A DNA stretch of 64,000 nt from positions 211,001 through 275,000 of the forward strand of contig JAOTON010001492.1 of assembly GCA_034440635.1 (NCBI GenBank), written 5' to 3'. Below are positions 35,766 to 45,639 of this stretch, one piece after another; the first letter of the stretch is position 1, and each line of letters begins with the position of its first letter. Source of the stretch: Lepas anatifera (lineage: Eukaryota; Arthropoda; Thecostraca; Lepadidae). The position numbers and the translations under genes were made by a program. The notes under the pieces were generated by a model. That model searched no databases. It saw only the letters and a program-made list of their open reading frames with translations, and was not told where the DNA came from.

Positions 35766-36550
35766 AAGCCTGTCGCGGAGCTCCAAACCGTCACCCCCAC
35801 CGTCGTTGTCCTAGGGTACTCTCATACCTTCCTCATGAAGAGAAGATACGCCGCCTTGGCGCTTTGGTGAGAATAGCTGAAGCCGCCGTAACTTTGTCCA
35901 TCTTCCCGTCGTCGCAGCGTAACCATTGATGTTGATACCGGATATGGACAGTATAGAAGCCTCTGTCCGCGGTTCAAGTGCTGCTTTTGATGTCCGTAAT
36001 GTTCCAGGTGTTTATATTCAGCTGAACACTTGTTCTAGGGCGGTTGTGACTTTCTCAATTATTACCCCTGATTGGCACCGCAGCAGGTGAAGAACATGTC
36101 AAGCAGTTTGGTGGAGAGCGCGCTGCCGCTTGGGTTTGTGCGGACTCCATATTGTCTGCCTGATGAGCTTTGCTGCAAGCAGGTTTGTCATGCACGCTTC
36201 CAGCGATCTTGAGGAGATAACCGCTTGGATGATAAGAGGTTTGTTTGGCTCTCCGTTGTCGTTTTAGAGTTGTGTGCCCTGCAGATGATTTCTACAATCC
36301 TTCCTATGTCCCGTTCAGAGTGGTCGGGTGGTGGCCAGTCTGCAGCAGTCTGCAGCACTTGGCCTGAGCGGGGTATCCAGTGGTTCCGCGGCATATTGCT
36401 GCTGATCTGACAGGATAACTGGGCTGAGTCGCTGAAGAGTCCTGGCCAGCTCCGTTGGGCAAGTGGCGCTTGTCAAACAGGTTCTTACGTTTGACAAGGC
36501 TCCTGTTATTTCACTCGGTGCCGATCGTGTTAGGGACTCGTTCACCAACA
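35766..36550. other. Unannotated stretch
   Basis: Moderately GC-rich sequence. Frames of 60-90 codons overlap on both strands without recognisable domains. Confidence 0.25.
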
Positions 36551-36722
36551 GAGAGGCGGTGGTATAGCTGTTAGCACGCTCGCTTTCCACGCGGCCGACC
36601 CGGGTTCAAGGCCCGGCAGATTACCTGAACAAGGAGCAATCTGTCTACCAAGGAACCGTTCCAACAGGGAAAAAGTTGAGGACACCATATGACCCTGGCA
36701 ATTGGTACGTCGATAACCCTCA
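36551..36722 (+). mobile_element. tRNA-derived SINE, near full length
   Basis: The tRNA-like head has an A-box-like region (GGTGGTATAGCTGTTAGCAC) and a B-box (GGGTTCAAGGCCCGG). The body is TGAACAAGGAGCAATCTG, AACCGTTCCAACAGGGAAAA and GACACCATATGACCCTGGCA, and the tail is TTGGTACGTCGATAACCC. The target duplication is not clear. Transcription by RNA polymerase III from the A/B boxes is expected for the family. Confidence 0.88.
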
Positions 36723-37640
36723 AGAAGTAATATCACTAGCAGTCTAGGAAGCAGGTGTTTCCCAGGCTGGTAAGACCTCGAGAAGTCCACTCTGCACGTG
36801 TTTCCTGTGTCTGCGGTGACTTCGCCGACGCCTTGCTGCTACGTCTGCAGGTCCTTGCCCGCTTCCTGGGTTGCGATGGTGCTATAATAGGGCTCTGACT
36901 GTGTGCTGGTGGTGCGGCGGTAACACAAGTCTTTCAACCAACGGCCATCTGCTGAATTGTCTTGCTTCCTCGATAGCCAATGGTAAGTGGCTTGGAGACT
37001 GGTTCTTTCGCATTGTCCGCTGCCCTGAGGGCTTTGTTACGGGACACGGGGTTAGGTCCCCGTGTCCCGTGTGTATATAAAGAACTGTTGATTAGCTATT
37101 AGAGACTGTATCGGATGTCATTGCATACCTGATGCTGAGTCGCTGGCCTGTGTATTCATGATCGGCCTATGCCCTGCTGTTTTATTCATGGGAATTACGT
37201 GTGAGTGATCATGGATTAGACTATCCCGATGCTACGACTTTGCATTCAGCTGATCGGTCTTTGAAGGAATGAATCATTAGAATGGTATGAATCGCTTTGG
37301 ACGCTAGAATTCAAATAAGTGCGTAGGAACAGGCTTTCTCACGCCTGAGGCTGTATATATTGGCCGTCTACCATCGTATGGCGGAAACTATATAGATTCT
37401 AAAGCGTTGGGAAATAAAGGAGCTCGGACCCCACTTTCTGTATGACATCTGTCGCGCATTCGTATCACAACAGGCTATTGCGGTTATGAAAAATTATTTT
37501 TGATATCCATTATCATTCCTCAGCTTAGGAATGCATATGGCATGAGCAAGCACTACTCCTTTGGGTGGAATGTTGTAGGGGTTCTATAAGTGACTCAAAT
37601 TTGCACGTCTTTAACTATTCCCAGTTCCACTTACTTATGA
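36723..37640. other. Unannotated stretch between SINEs
   Basis: Contains the strong hairpin at 37039-37070 and otherwise nothing recognised. Confidence 0.3.
37039..37070. repeat. Perfect 13-bp GC-rich hairpin
   Basis: ACGGGACACGGGG (37039-37051) and CCCCGTGTCCCGT (37058-37070) are perfectly complementary around a six-base loop, TTAGGT. GTGTATATAAAGAAC follows immediately, with a TATA-like core. There is no poly-T run to suggest a polymerase III terminator. Confidence 0.85.
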
Positions 37641-37791
37641 CGGCCGACCTGGGTTCAAGGCACGGCAGATTTCCTGAACAAGGAGCAATCTGGCTACCAA
37701 AAAACCGTTCCAACAGGGAAAGAGTTGGCGACGCCATATGCTAATGACAGTTGGTGCATAGATAAGCCCCAAAAGTTTATATTATTCAATG
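37641..37791 (+). mobile_element. tRNA-derived SINE, 5'-truncated
   Basis: Begins within the tRNA-like head at CGGCCGACCTGGGTTCAAGG and continues through the same body to the tail TGGTGCATAGATAAGCCCC, AAAAG. A 7-bp repeat, ACTTATG, lies on both sides (37633-37639 and 37792-37798), a plausible target duplication. Confidence 0.82.
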
Positions 37792-37798
37792 ACTTATG

Positions 37799-38419
37799 GC
37801 AATGATTGATGGATGAATCATACTTATGAGAGCAGTATTTTATATTTGAAAAGCTGTTATGGTATGCTGTAATTTCCATTCCTTTCCTACCAACCGTTTA
37901 GTTTATACATGAGCGTCTTTCAACAGCCCTGGATTAACCCCACAGACCCCACGTACCTGTAAGCCATGCTTCACCAACCGCGGCGGCCACTTGGTCTTGG
38001 CCGCCCCAAGCAGAAGATAGAACTTCAGTGATGGCTGTCGCCACCGGTTGCCTGCATGTTGACTGCCGTGGCGGAAGAGGAACCGGTTGGAATTGCGAGC
38101 CTGGCCCGATGATTCATGTTTTAGCTTTGCCACATATATGCTTTTTGGACGTATGAGCGATGCTATATATGTATAATATTTAACTCCTTGCGATGCGTTA
38201 GGTGTGCCGTATTTTTAAGGAATGTAGATGAGTAACTTTTCTTTTCTTCCCATTCGCTTAATAAACTGACATGCCTTGATTTTTGTCAGCACCTTTTAAC
38301 TTTCAGCTGAGCTCCTTCACAACCGTCACACAACTTTCTCTGGTGCGCCTTGTCTCTTTAGTCATTTGTCGAACAAACTGTTCACACGTTCACACGCACA
38401 TGCGTGCATAGAATCAGGG
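37799..38419. other. Unannotated stretch
   Basis: No recognised features. Confidence 0.3.
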
Positions 38420-38650
38420 ACGACCGGCGGTCGACGGTGGGCACCGTGTTTACGCAGTCGGCCGACCGCCTCCGCTGATTAATGAAGCAGCGCTCGATTA
38501 ATACCAACCGTGGTGCTAATCACATAAACAACAACATTTATTAGCGGCAGTAACAGGCCAGGTTCCGGCCACTGTCGCCGGCGCCGGACCGCAGCTGTCG
38601 AGTCTGCGGCGCGGCCTCCGCCGGATAACACTCGGTTACACACTGCTGAT
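38420..38650. promoter_or_regulatory. Candidate cis-regulatory block
   Basis: A tight cluster of homeodomain-like sites, GATTAATG near 38477, CGATTAATACC near 38495, GCTAATCAC near 38514 and ATTTATTAGCGG near 38534, sits directly beside CpG-rich DNA (CGCCGGCGCCGGACCGCAGC). It is single-copy with no coding signature. The function is inferred. Confidence 0.3.
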
Positions 38651-39113
38651 CGCCTGCTACTGGCTGTGTGCGACCAGATTTGTGGTGGGGACTGATGTAG
38701 GTGAGACGCATGTTGAGTTGGTTGTAAGCATGCATGCTCGATTTCTGCTTAAAACAGATGTCACAATAATCAACGGTTGGTGCAAAAACGCATAGGCATT
38801 TAAATCCAGGCACCTCAGGTTTTTTTTACAATCGAAATGAAAAAACCTTGTGGGATCGGATGCAAAGCCTCCACTGCAACCCGCTTTATATCGCTTACTT
38901 CAGACATCCCTGGCGTGCTTTACTGACGATTAGAGGAAAACACGCTCATTCCGACAGCGTTCTGAGTTCCCTGGGCTTCAAGTATGTCCTTTTGATCGGA
39001 CAAATTATGGTCATGGAACATGGTTTCTTTTTATCTATGAAGGGTAGGTATCGAAATTACGTTCTGTTCTTGGTGTAATATCGTCAAGTAAGACCTCCCT
39101 TTGCACCATGTGT
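38651..39113. other. Unannotated stretch
   Basis: No gene or repeat recognised. Confidence 0.3.
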
Positions 39114-39749
39114 TTAACACGCGATTGACGGGGGTCTGGCCACCTTCGATTGACGGGGGTGCGGGTACCCCCCTAGATCTTACCACGGTGGTGAAAACGG
39201 TAATGGTGTTGGGGCCCATTGTTTCCATAAATATTTGAATTTTTGTGGTACATTTGGTACGGGTAAACATGTCGTGCAGCCGTCTGGGTAACATGTAATT
39301 AGTTTTTGCCATTAATCTGAAAGTAAGATGGAAACGACTTACTATATGAATCCTCGCGAGCCGAATCGAATGATATATGATTTGATCTGTGGTAATAAGA
39401 TTTGACCTGGGTGTCGGGTAATTATATAATGCATATATGACAAGCCAGGGGTCTATGAAGCTAAATAAACGCTCTATACCATCTGTTACTGGTTATTCGT
39501 AAAACCTTTTCATGTATTACCAATGGGGGTCTGCTTCGTACCTGACCTGGGTCATCGATATAAAATACCGGAATATGTTGAATCGGGGCCATGTGTATAG
39601 TTTTATTGATAGTTCCCCGCATATGTATCTTAAACTTTTGAGGTCGGTCCTTGACCGACTGTGACCTGACCAATGACCTTCTTAAATTTGTTGAAAATAA
39701 TGGAAGGTTGGGCGGCGGCGCGTTTCTGTCTCCAAAACCGGGGTGTTAA
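39114..39749 (+). mobile_element. TTAACACGCGC-family element eroded by small deletions, 636 bp
   Basis: TTAA at both ends and all landmarks of the 850-bp family are present in order (TAGATCTTACCACGG, ACTATATGAATCCTCGCGAG, CTGACCTGGGTCATCGATAT, GGCGGCGGCG). About 215 bp are missing through dozens of 1- to 6-base losses spread along the whole length, so AGGTCA-type sites are mostly reduced. The right terminus lacks the GGGTACCCGCCCCCGTCAAT block. Confidence 0.82.
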
Positions 39750-40486
39750 AACATGATGATAGCAAATGTTTGGTGTCTGCACTCCTATGTCCGCAATCAC
39801 GAAACGGTGTGGAGTATCTTTGAACCTGCAGTACACGTGCCTGAGTTTCGAAAGTCCTATTTGCAGCTGGATTCCTTACATACTTCAGCCTTCCTTCCAT
39901 ATGAATAATATGGAGTTTTGTGCGCATTCCACCATTAACTTTTTTCACGATTGGTACAAGTTCAATTTTGGGTGGTGAGGGTTTATAAGAACAACATGCA
40001 GTCAGAAGGAATCCTTTCCAACAGACCACAGTTCTGACCGACTCTAAAATAGTTTTGATTGATAATAACTGGAACGTTGGCTACGAATATAAAAGGGAGT
40101 CTGCCGTCTCCTTGCCCCTCACGTAACAATGTAGGTATTGTTTAAAACATTGATAATCTTTTTAAAACATTCATTGCTACCATATCCTTCACCTACATTC
40201 ACTGGAAAATTACTGAATAAATTCAGTCATAGTGGGTTGAAAGAAAATACATTCCAAGAAATGAAATGACTCAAAGTGGGCTTCATTCGGCATACAATTC
40301 CCTTTAAAGCTTCGTCGCGGCAGTACTTCATAACATTTTTGATGATGGACAAATTCAGTCAGATTCTTCCCACTGGGAACACGATATTATGTTCGAATAA
40401 GTCCTGCTCATAATGTAGCCAAACGGCAAAATGGTCGAAATGGAGCAACATCTCACGCTAATAATTGTTTCGATCACACAACACAC
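39750..40486. other. Unannotated stretch with a possible small TTAA-type element
   Basis: About 40090-40306 starts AAAAGGGAGTCTGCCG and ends CGGCATACAATTCCCTTTAA, resembling the ends of the AAAGGGAATGTGGC family but without an obvious left TTAA. It may be a very diverged relative of about 215 bp. Otherwise nothing is recognised. Confidence 0.3.
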
Positions 40487-40644
40487 CAACTGTCAGGGTT
40501 ATATGGCGTTGCCAACTCTCACCCTGTTGGATGTATTTTGGAAGATCAGATCAACTTATTCAAAGGGTCTGCCGGGACATGAACCCCGGGACCTGTAGTT
40601 CAGAAGGCAGGTGTTATACCGCTTACCACTGAGTCATTCCGTAT
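40487..40644 (-). mobile_element. tRNA-derived SINE with well-preserved tRNA-like head
   Basis: On the minus strand the head reads AATGACTCAGTGGTAAGCGG (A-box-like), TATAACACCTGCCTTCTGAA, CTACAGGTCCCGGGGTTCAT (B-box GGTTCATGTCC) and CCCGGC, a nearly complete tRNA outline. The body CCAACAGGG, GTTGGCAACGCCATATAACC is shared with the other SINEs. The 3' tail is degraded. Confidence 0.8.
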
Positions 40645-41727
40645 AGCCTCTCAGCTGCAGCCCTACCCCCCCACTGAGTCACGCATACCCAAATTAGTAA
40701 ATGGATGAACAAATAAGGTTGTCCATGGAAGTATCCTTTAATTTACTTCATCGGTTTATGAATCTTGCATGCATTTCAGTTACTCTTACAAAGAATCCTA
40801 TGATTGAAGGCTGCATAATGTCAGTCCACCACTGAGACGACGGTGATTTTTATTAAGCATGAATGAGACGAGTTCAGAATATCTGTTGCCATTTTGTTTA
40901 CTTTCTTCATACTATGTTTGATAGCTTAGTGTGGAGATTTGTGCCCCGAACCACATACGAGAACGCGATGAAGTATTTTCTGATCGCCGGTCCAAACTTA
41001 GAACCATAGGTCGGGAGTTAAAGTGTGTCGTGGGCAAGAACATTTAGATCTTATCTAGTCTGGATCCAAAGTTTTCCCGATAAAGGTATGCCAATCCTTT
41101 TGCAGACAAAGAGTACTAATCAAAATCCATCCATATCCGAAAAAGGACAAGTCAGCAAAACGAAAATTCCAAATGCATATCCATATCAGAAACTAGGTAC
41201 TCAAAATTTCTATCCAGTCATATCTGATCCACCAAGAAATCTGGGATTCATTAATATCCCCAGTCCCTAGTGCTCTATTTGGAGTTGGTTTGACTGCGTT
41301 TAAGGGCAATGGGAAGCGTTACGCTAAGAATAAGACATACCTTGCTTGCATGCTTGACTCAACTTTTCACCTTCCATGGGCGTCAAAAGCGTGGGATAGG
41401 ACGCATGCCCCACTCCTCAGCTACGAACCAGGTGATGTCCACTCGAAATTGCAGCACTCGACTATTTATTTTCGCATATTTTCATGATTACCAAAGCGAG
41501 CCTTTGCAAACGTTGTACCCATACTCTGGATAATTTTTCCCTGGACAACGCTCTCCTCGACAAATGTTAAGTTTGGACTTCGCCTACTACTCCCCAGTCC
41601 TCTCCAAGCTGAAGTTCATCCCCGCAGCAAGACATTCTGATGGATTAGGTAGGGGCACTTCCATTCTCTTGCATGGCACAATCAATTAGCACCTACTAGG
41701 TGCCCAAAAAACAATATCGGCAACCAA
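40645..41727. other. Unannotated stretch
   Basis: No recognised gene or repeat. Confidence 0.3.
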
Positions 41728-41901
41728 AGTGAGGTCTTACCCACTGAAGCATGCAACACAGCGGGGTGAACCACAGACGCAGACTGAACAAGTCCAGTTT
41801 TGATCGCGACTGGGTGGCGTAAGTGAACGGGGACCACCCCCGTGTAATATATTCACGCGGTGGCCACCTCATTAAGCCTGGGCAAACCGCACCCGCCACT
41901 G
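41728..41901 (-). mobile_element. Probable hAT-like MITE, 174 bp
   Basis: On the minus strand it begins CAGTGGCGGGTGCGG, a CAGNGGCG-type end. Flanking 8-mers GCAACCAA (41720-41727) and GCAACCGA (41902-41909) match at 7 of 8. The left terminus (AGTGAGGTC) is only a weak inverse. The interior is not obviously shared with other copies here. Confidence 0.5.
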
Positions 41902-41909
41902 GCAACCGA

Positions 41910-43479
41910 GAGGAAACTCATTTTCCTAAGCTTCTCGGTCATAATTAATCATGCGATCCGATTTAGATGGTGCGAATGATAGAGAATGTGCGAGGAGAAA
42001 AAGCGAAATCTCCAGACGAACGGTGAAGAGCGAAACTGTCCCCGTGGCCTAATCCAGAGGACGGACTTTTCGAGAGAACACCCCATCACCCTGTCCTGAT
42101 GGTAGTCAGGCTCTAAACACAAGGGGACAAAGAAGACAGAGCAGCGTGTTCCCTTTTTGCTATGTCTGGTCAATGTCTTCTGACTGATAAAGCTTAAGTT
42201 TAGACAATATATAAGAATATGCTATTGGGAATGATTGTTCGGGGCGAGCGTCGGGCTTTGCAGTGCTTGGCTGGGGCCGGGTGGTTATGGTGGTGATAGA
42301 TATATAGAGCTCATCTCGGGACTGTCACCAACATACCGTTACCGACCCCAGTCCTTTGCAGCTGGTGAAGCTGATGACCCTGACGCCCCCTCCCCTCTTC
42401 TGTTTCTGGTGCCTTCTCTAACGCCAGAAAAATGCTCGTGAAATCTGACTGAAGGATTGTCAGGGTTATGCTCGGAAAATCTGAAAATAATGCGTACAAC
42501 GGAACCACTATGGGAAGAGGTTGGGGAAGGATGAACAATACTTCACTCCATAAATGAGGCCACTGGGATATCGGCCAGTGTTTGCTGCTAAATGCTACTA
42601 ATGCACCTAATAATAGTGAAACATTTTTTCATCAATGTATATTCGTCTCTAATTTTCCTCTGTGGGGGCTGTAACAATAAAAGGTTGTTGGTGAGGTGCC
42701 AAAGTTTCACCCTGTAGCACTTGAATAGTCTTACTTTCCAGCGAACGCAGTCTGGTCAGAGGTGGGGTTTCACTTTTAGTTCTCTAGGCACGCTCAACGA
42801 AATTTCAAAGTAGTATTAAATTATCACTTACGTTTTCGTGTTTTCCTCATTGCAAGGCCTTAGATTTGTTTCTGTAACAGGACAAGGCCTATAAGAAGGC
42901 TGGTACACCACTACCGCTGCTAATTACCGCGCATTGGCCTTATTTGTAAGGGTACCCTCAATAATTTGTAACAGTACACGACTATGACTCAGGTTTATTT
43001 TTTAGCTTTAGCAAAGGGCATACTAGATCTTGTCCAACAAGCAGAAATTCGTAGAAGCTGAAGGATACTAGTCCGTAGTCGAGGAAGATTTAATAAGGTG
43101 GGAATCAATGCCACAATGGAATAGACTGATGGTCAAAATTGCGTGCAACACTGTGCAACCACTGTGCACCGAAATGCTCTGTTTGACTTGGATACCTTGC
43201 GGAGGCTTTTGTCATAGCTTGAGCTATGAAAGCTGGTACTTGTAATGATAACATTTTTGGAATTTCCATTAGAAAGTACCGCTGAAGGTGTCGTGTAAGT
43301 TCTGAAAGACTAGCTTATGCTTTACTGTTGATGTGAATGGATTATATATCATCCTGCACTTGCAGAAATGAGCCAAGAGAGCTTATCACACCCTCACGGC
43401 ATAAATGTTCCTTTGGCACGTAAAACGAACAGGTCCCCGGCTTAATTCCCGAAGTTTAAATCAACCTCAATTTTAAAAC
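41910..43479. other. 1.6-kb stretch without recognised features
   Basis: Moderately GC-rich to about 42440, then AT-rich. No repeat ends or convincing coding frame. Confidence 0.3.
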
Positions 43480-43960
43480 CATTACCTCATTCGCCAATGC
43501 GAGAATTCCCCAAACGTGTATCACACCTTTTCGCATTGGGTCAGATGACACCGTTACTCAGCTCTCGAATTTCCTCCAGCATCTCACCCGGGGCGGGAGA
43601 AACCTGCCTGTTCTGTTCCTCTATCAGAGGTCTTTCTCATTATGCATCCATGAACTTCCACGGATTCCATTTAGTTCATGTTTGTGGCGCGGAAGGCGCT
43701 ACCCGTGTTCATTTGACCACCACTCCCGCTGTATCCTAATTATCTTTCTGATTTGCAATTTAAGTGGAAATATTCAAATGGCGTCTGACATCGTCTATAA
43801 CCATAACTGCCCGAGAGGTGATGCGAGGGAGGTGCCCGGTTTCCAGCTCCCCGATAGCCATCGAGGGTCGGTGTAAATTGTTTTAGCCGTAATTGCCTCC
43901 ATCACTGGAAAGCGGAGCGCCAGGATGCGCCGGTGGTCGTACGGACTGTACAGATGCTTC
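43480..43960. other. Single-copy block of possible regulatory type
   Basis: Contains TCCTAATTATC, AAATTGTTTTAGCC and CCGTAATTGCC motifs among GC-rich words (GCGAGGGAGGTGCCCGG). It resembles the other candidate blocks but has fewer CpGs. Confidence 0.2.
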
Positions 43961-44100
43961 TCTTCCTGACCTGGAGCAAACAAATAAGCCGTGGTGTAAA
44001 TGAAATTGTGTTCACTAGCTATGGAAATGTCACAGACGAACGGTAGCTTGGTGCAAGGCAAATCAAGGGTTATCTTTCCAAAATACCCTGATGATTCAAA

Positions 44101-44358
44101 ATGGGTCTGGGTGGAACAGTAGGCTGGTGGGTGCGTTTGGCTCGGTTACCTGACCTTTACGGTAGGGAAAAGGGCGCGGGATCGAGCCCGCCCAGGGGTA
44201 TTTTTATTTGCTGTTGTCATTTAGGCTTTCAGGGACATTTGGCCAGGAACAGTTTTATACGCCTTGCCCAAGCCCCAGCCTAGTTAAGCCCCCACCCCCT
44301 TCGACGTCACATAATCCCGCAGTTGGTACTTCGCTAAACCCCAAGCAAAAAATAAAAG
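44101..44358 (+). mobile_element. SINE with a different tRNA-like head
   Basis: The head includes GGCTCGGTTACCTGACC and GCGCGGGATCGAGCCCGC, an intact B-box-like stem-loop unlike the GGTTCAAGGCCCGG head of the other copies. The 3' tail CAGTTGGTACTTCGCTAAAC, CCCAAGCAAAAAATAAAA belongs to the same tail type. No clear target duplication was found. Confidence 0.6.
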
Positions 44359-44394
44359 CGATTCAAAAGCTAAATTCTTGGGGGCTCATATGCC

Positions 44395-44562
44395 CTGTGA
44401 CTGACTTCCACGCCCCTGACCCGGGCTCAAATCTTCGGCGGGTATCCTGCATAAGCATTCCTGATTTTCATCATGCCTTCTGATTCCCATAATGCCCTTT
44501 TAACAGGGTAAGAGTTGGTGACGCCATATGACCTTAGCAGTCGGCGCGTTGTAAAACCTGAA
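44395..44562 (+). mobile_element. tRNA-derived SINE, diverged
   Basis: CCGGGCTCAAATCTTCGG is a decayed B-box region. The body GGGTAAGAGTTGGTGACGCC, ATATGACCTTAGCAG and tail TCGGCGCGTTGTAAAACC match the SINE family. It lies just after another SINE. Confidence 0.7.
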
Positions 44563-44820
44563 GACTACTGCTACCACCTGCGACTGGTTCTGGGATCACT
44601 GGAGATGGCTACGTGGCGGGAAGATTCTTTAGCCGTGGCTCTGATAATACATCGTGGCGAAACTAAGGCTATCCGGAAGATACTACGCCAATTTGTTCGG
44701 TGTAGGGTACTACGAGAAATAGCGTATCACAATCAAATTTTCGTAAGCTGCATTGTAATACAAAATCGCAATCGAACGGGCAACTTCCCAACTGTCGTGT
44801 ATGACATAAGTCTAGTCTTC

Positions 44821-45005
44821 TTTATAATTTTTGGGGCTTAACGACGCTCCCACTGCTAGTCATGTGTCGCTGCCAACTCTTTCCCTGTTGGACGGGTTTC
44901 TCGGGAGCCAGATTGCTCCTTGTTCGGGGAATCCGTCGAGTCTTGAACTGGGGCCGGTTGCGTGGAAATCGGGGATGCCAACCAATACACCACCGCCCCT
45001 ATAAA
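44821..45005 (-). mobile_element. tRNA-derived SINE with target duplication
   Basis: Read on the minus strand, the head lies at the right, the body includes GAACAAGGAGCAATCTGGC and CCCAACTCTTTCCC-type blocks, and the tail GTCGTTAAGCCCCAAAAA is at the left. TCTAGTCTTC is repeated at 44811-44820 and 45006-45015 (13 bp with one mismatch when extended leftward), fitting target-primed reverse transcription. Confidence 0.88.
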
Positions 45006-45333
45006 TCTAGTCTTCATTAATATATTGCTGCATCTGCTCGATAAAAGGGCTCGAGCTGAGCACCCTGGACTTTGGTGTGTAATTGTATTTAACATTTGGT
45101 TATATCGACTGGCTTCGTCTCGATATATAATCCTTCTCCTGAAAATTTATAGCAGGGGTAAAACATGCACTTTGCCAAACATACACTTTTAAACTATTTT
45201 TATTTTTTACTTACCGTAATACCTGGTTCAGTTGTCTGATTTTCACAAAACTGGTACGTATTGACAGAGCATTAATGCAGAATTGTCATATCTTTCATTG
45301 ATTTGAAAATTCAAAATTCAATGGCAGTTCCAG

Positions 45334-45416
45334 GCACTGGCGGCGGAACTGCGGGGGAGGGGGACCGGGGCACGGTGCCCCCTTAAATTAGAAATTGTGC
45401 CCCCTTAAATTAGAAA
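45334..45416 (+). repeat. hAT-like end fragment and 22-bp tandem duplication
   Basis: CACTGGCGGCGGAACTGCGG, GGGAGGGGGACC resembles a CAGNGGCG-type MITE start without a matching partner end. It runs into a direct duplication of GTGCCCCCTTAAATTAGAAA (about 45374 and 45396). Confidence 0.45.
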
Positions 45417-45597
45417 GTGGAGTGGTCAGCGCAGCTGGCTGCCACGCAGCCGACCCGGGTTCAAGGCCCGGTGCCGGTGGTTTCCCTGAACAAGGGGCAA
45501 ACTGGCTCCCGAGAAACCCTTCCAAAGGGAAAAGAATTGGCGACGCCATATGACTCTGGCAGTTGGTGCGTCGATAAGCCCCCAAAAATTATTATTA
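45417..45597 (+). mobile_element. tRNA-derived SINE, near full length
   Basis: The head is GTGGTCAGCGCAGCTGGCTG with B-box GGGTTCAAGGCCCGG. The body is CTGAACAAGGGGCAAACTGG, CTCCCGAGAAACCCTTCC and GGCGACGCCATATGACTCTG, and the tail is TGGTGCGTCGATAAGCCCCC, AAAAATTATTATT. Flanks TAAATTAGAAA and TAGATTAGGAAA may be a diverged target duplication. Confidence 0.9.
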
Positions 45598-45639
45598 GCT
45601 GCATAGATTAGGAAACGTTAGATTGTGCGTGACACCTTT

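Noticed and set aside
36595..36625. Possible functional tRNA genes at GGTTCAAGGCCCGG boxes
   Set aside because: The boxes continue into SINE bodies with CGTCGATAA tails and lack paired acceptor stems, so they are tRNA-derived SINE heads.
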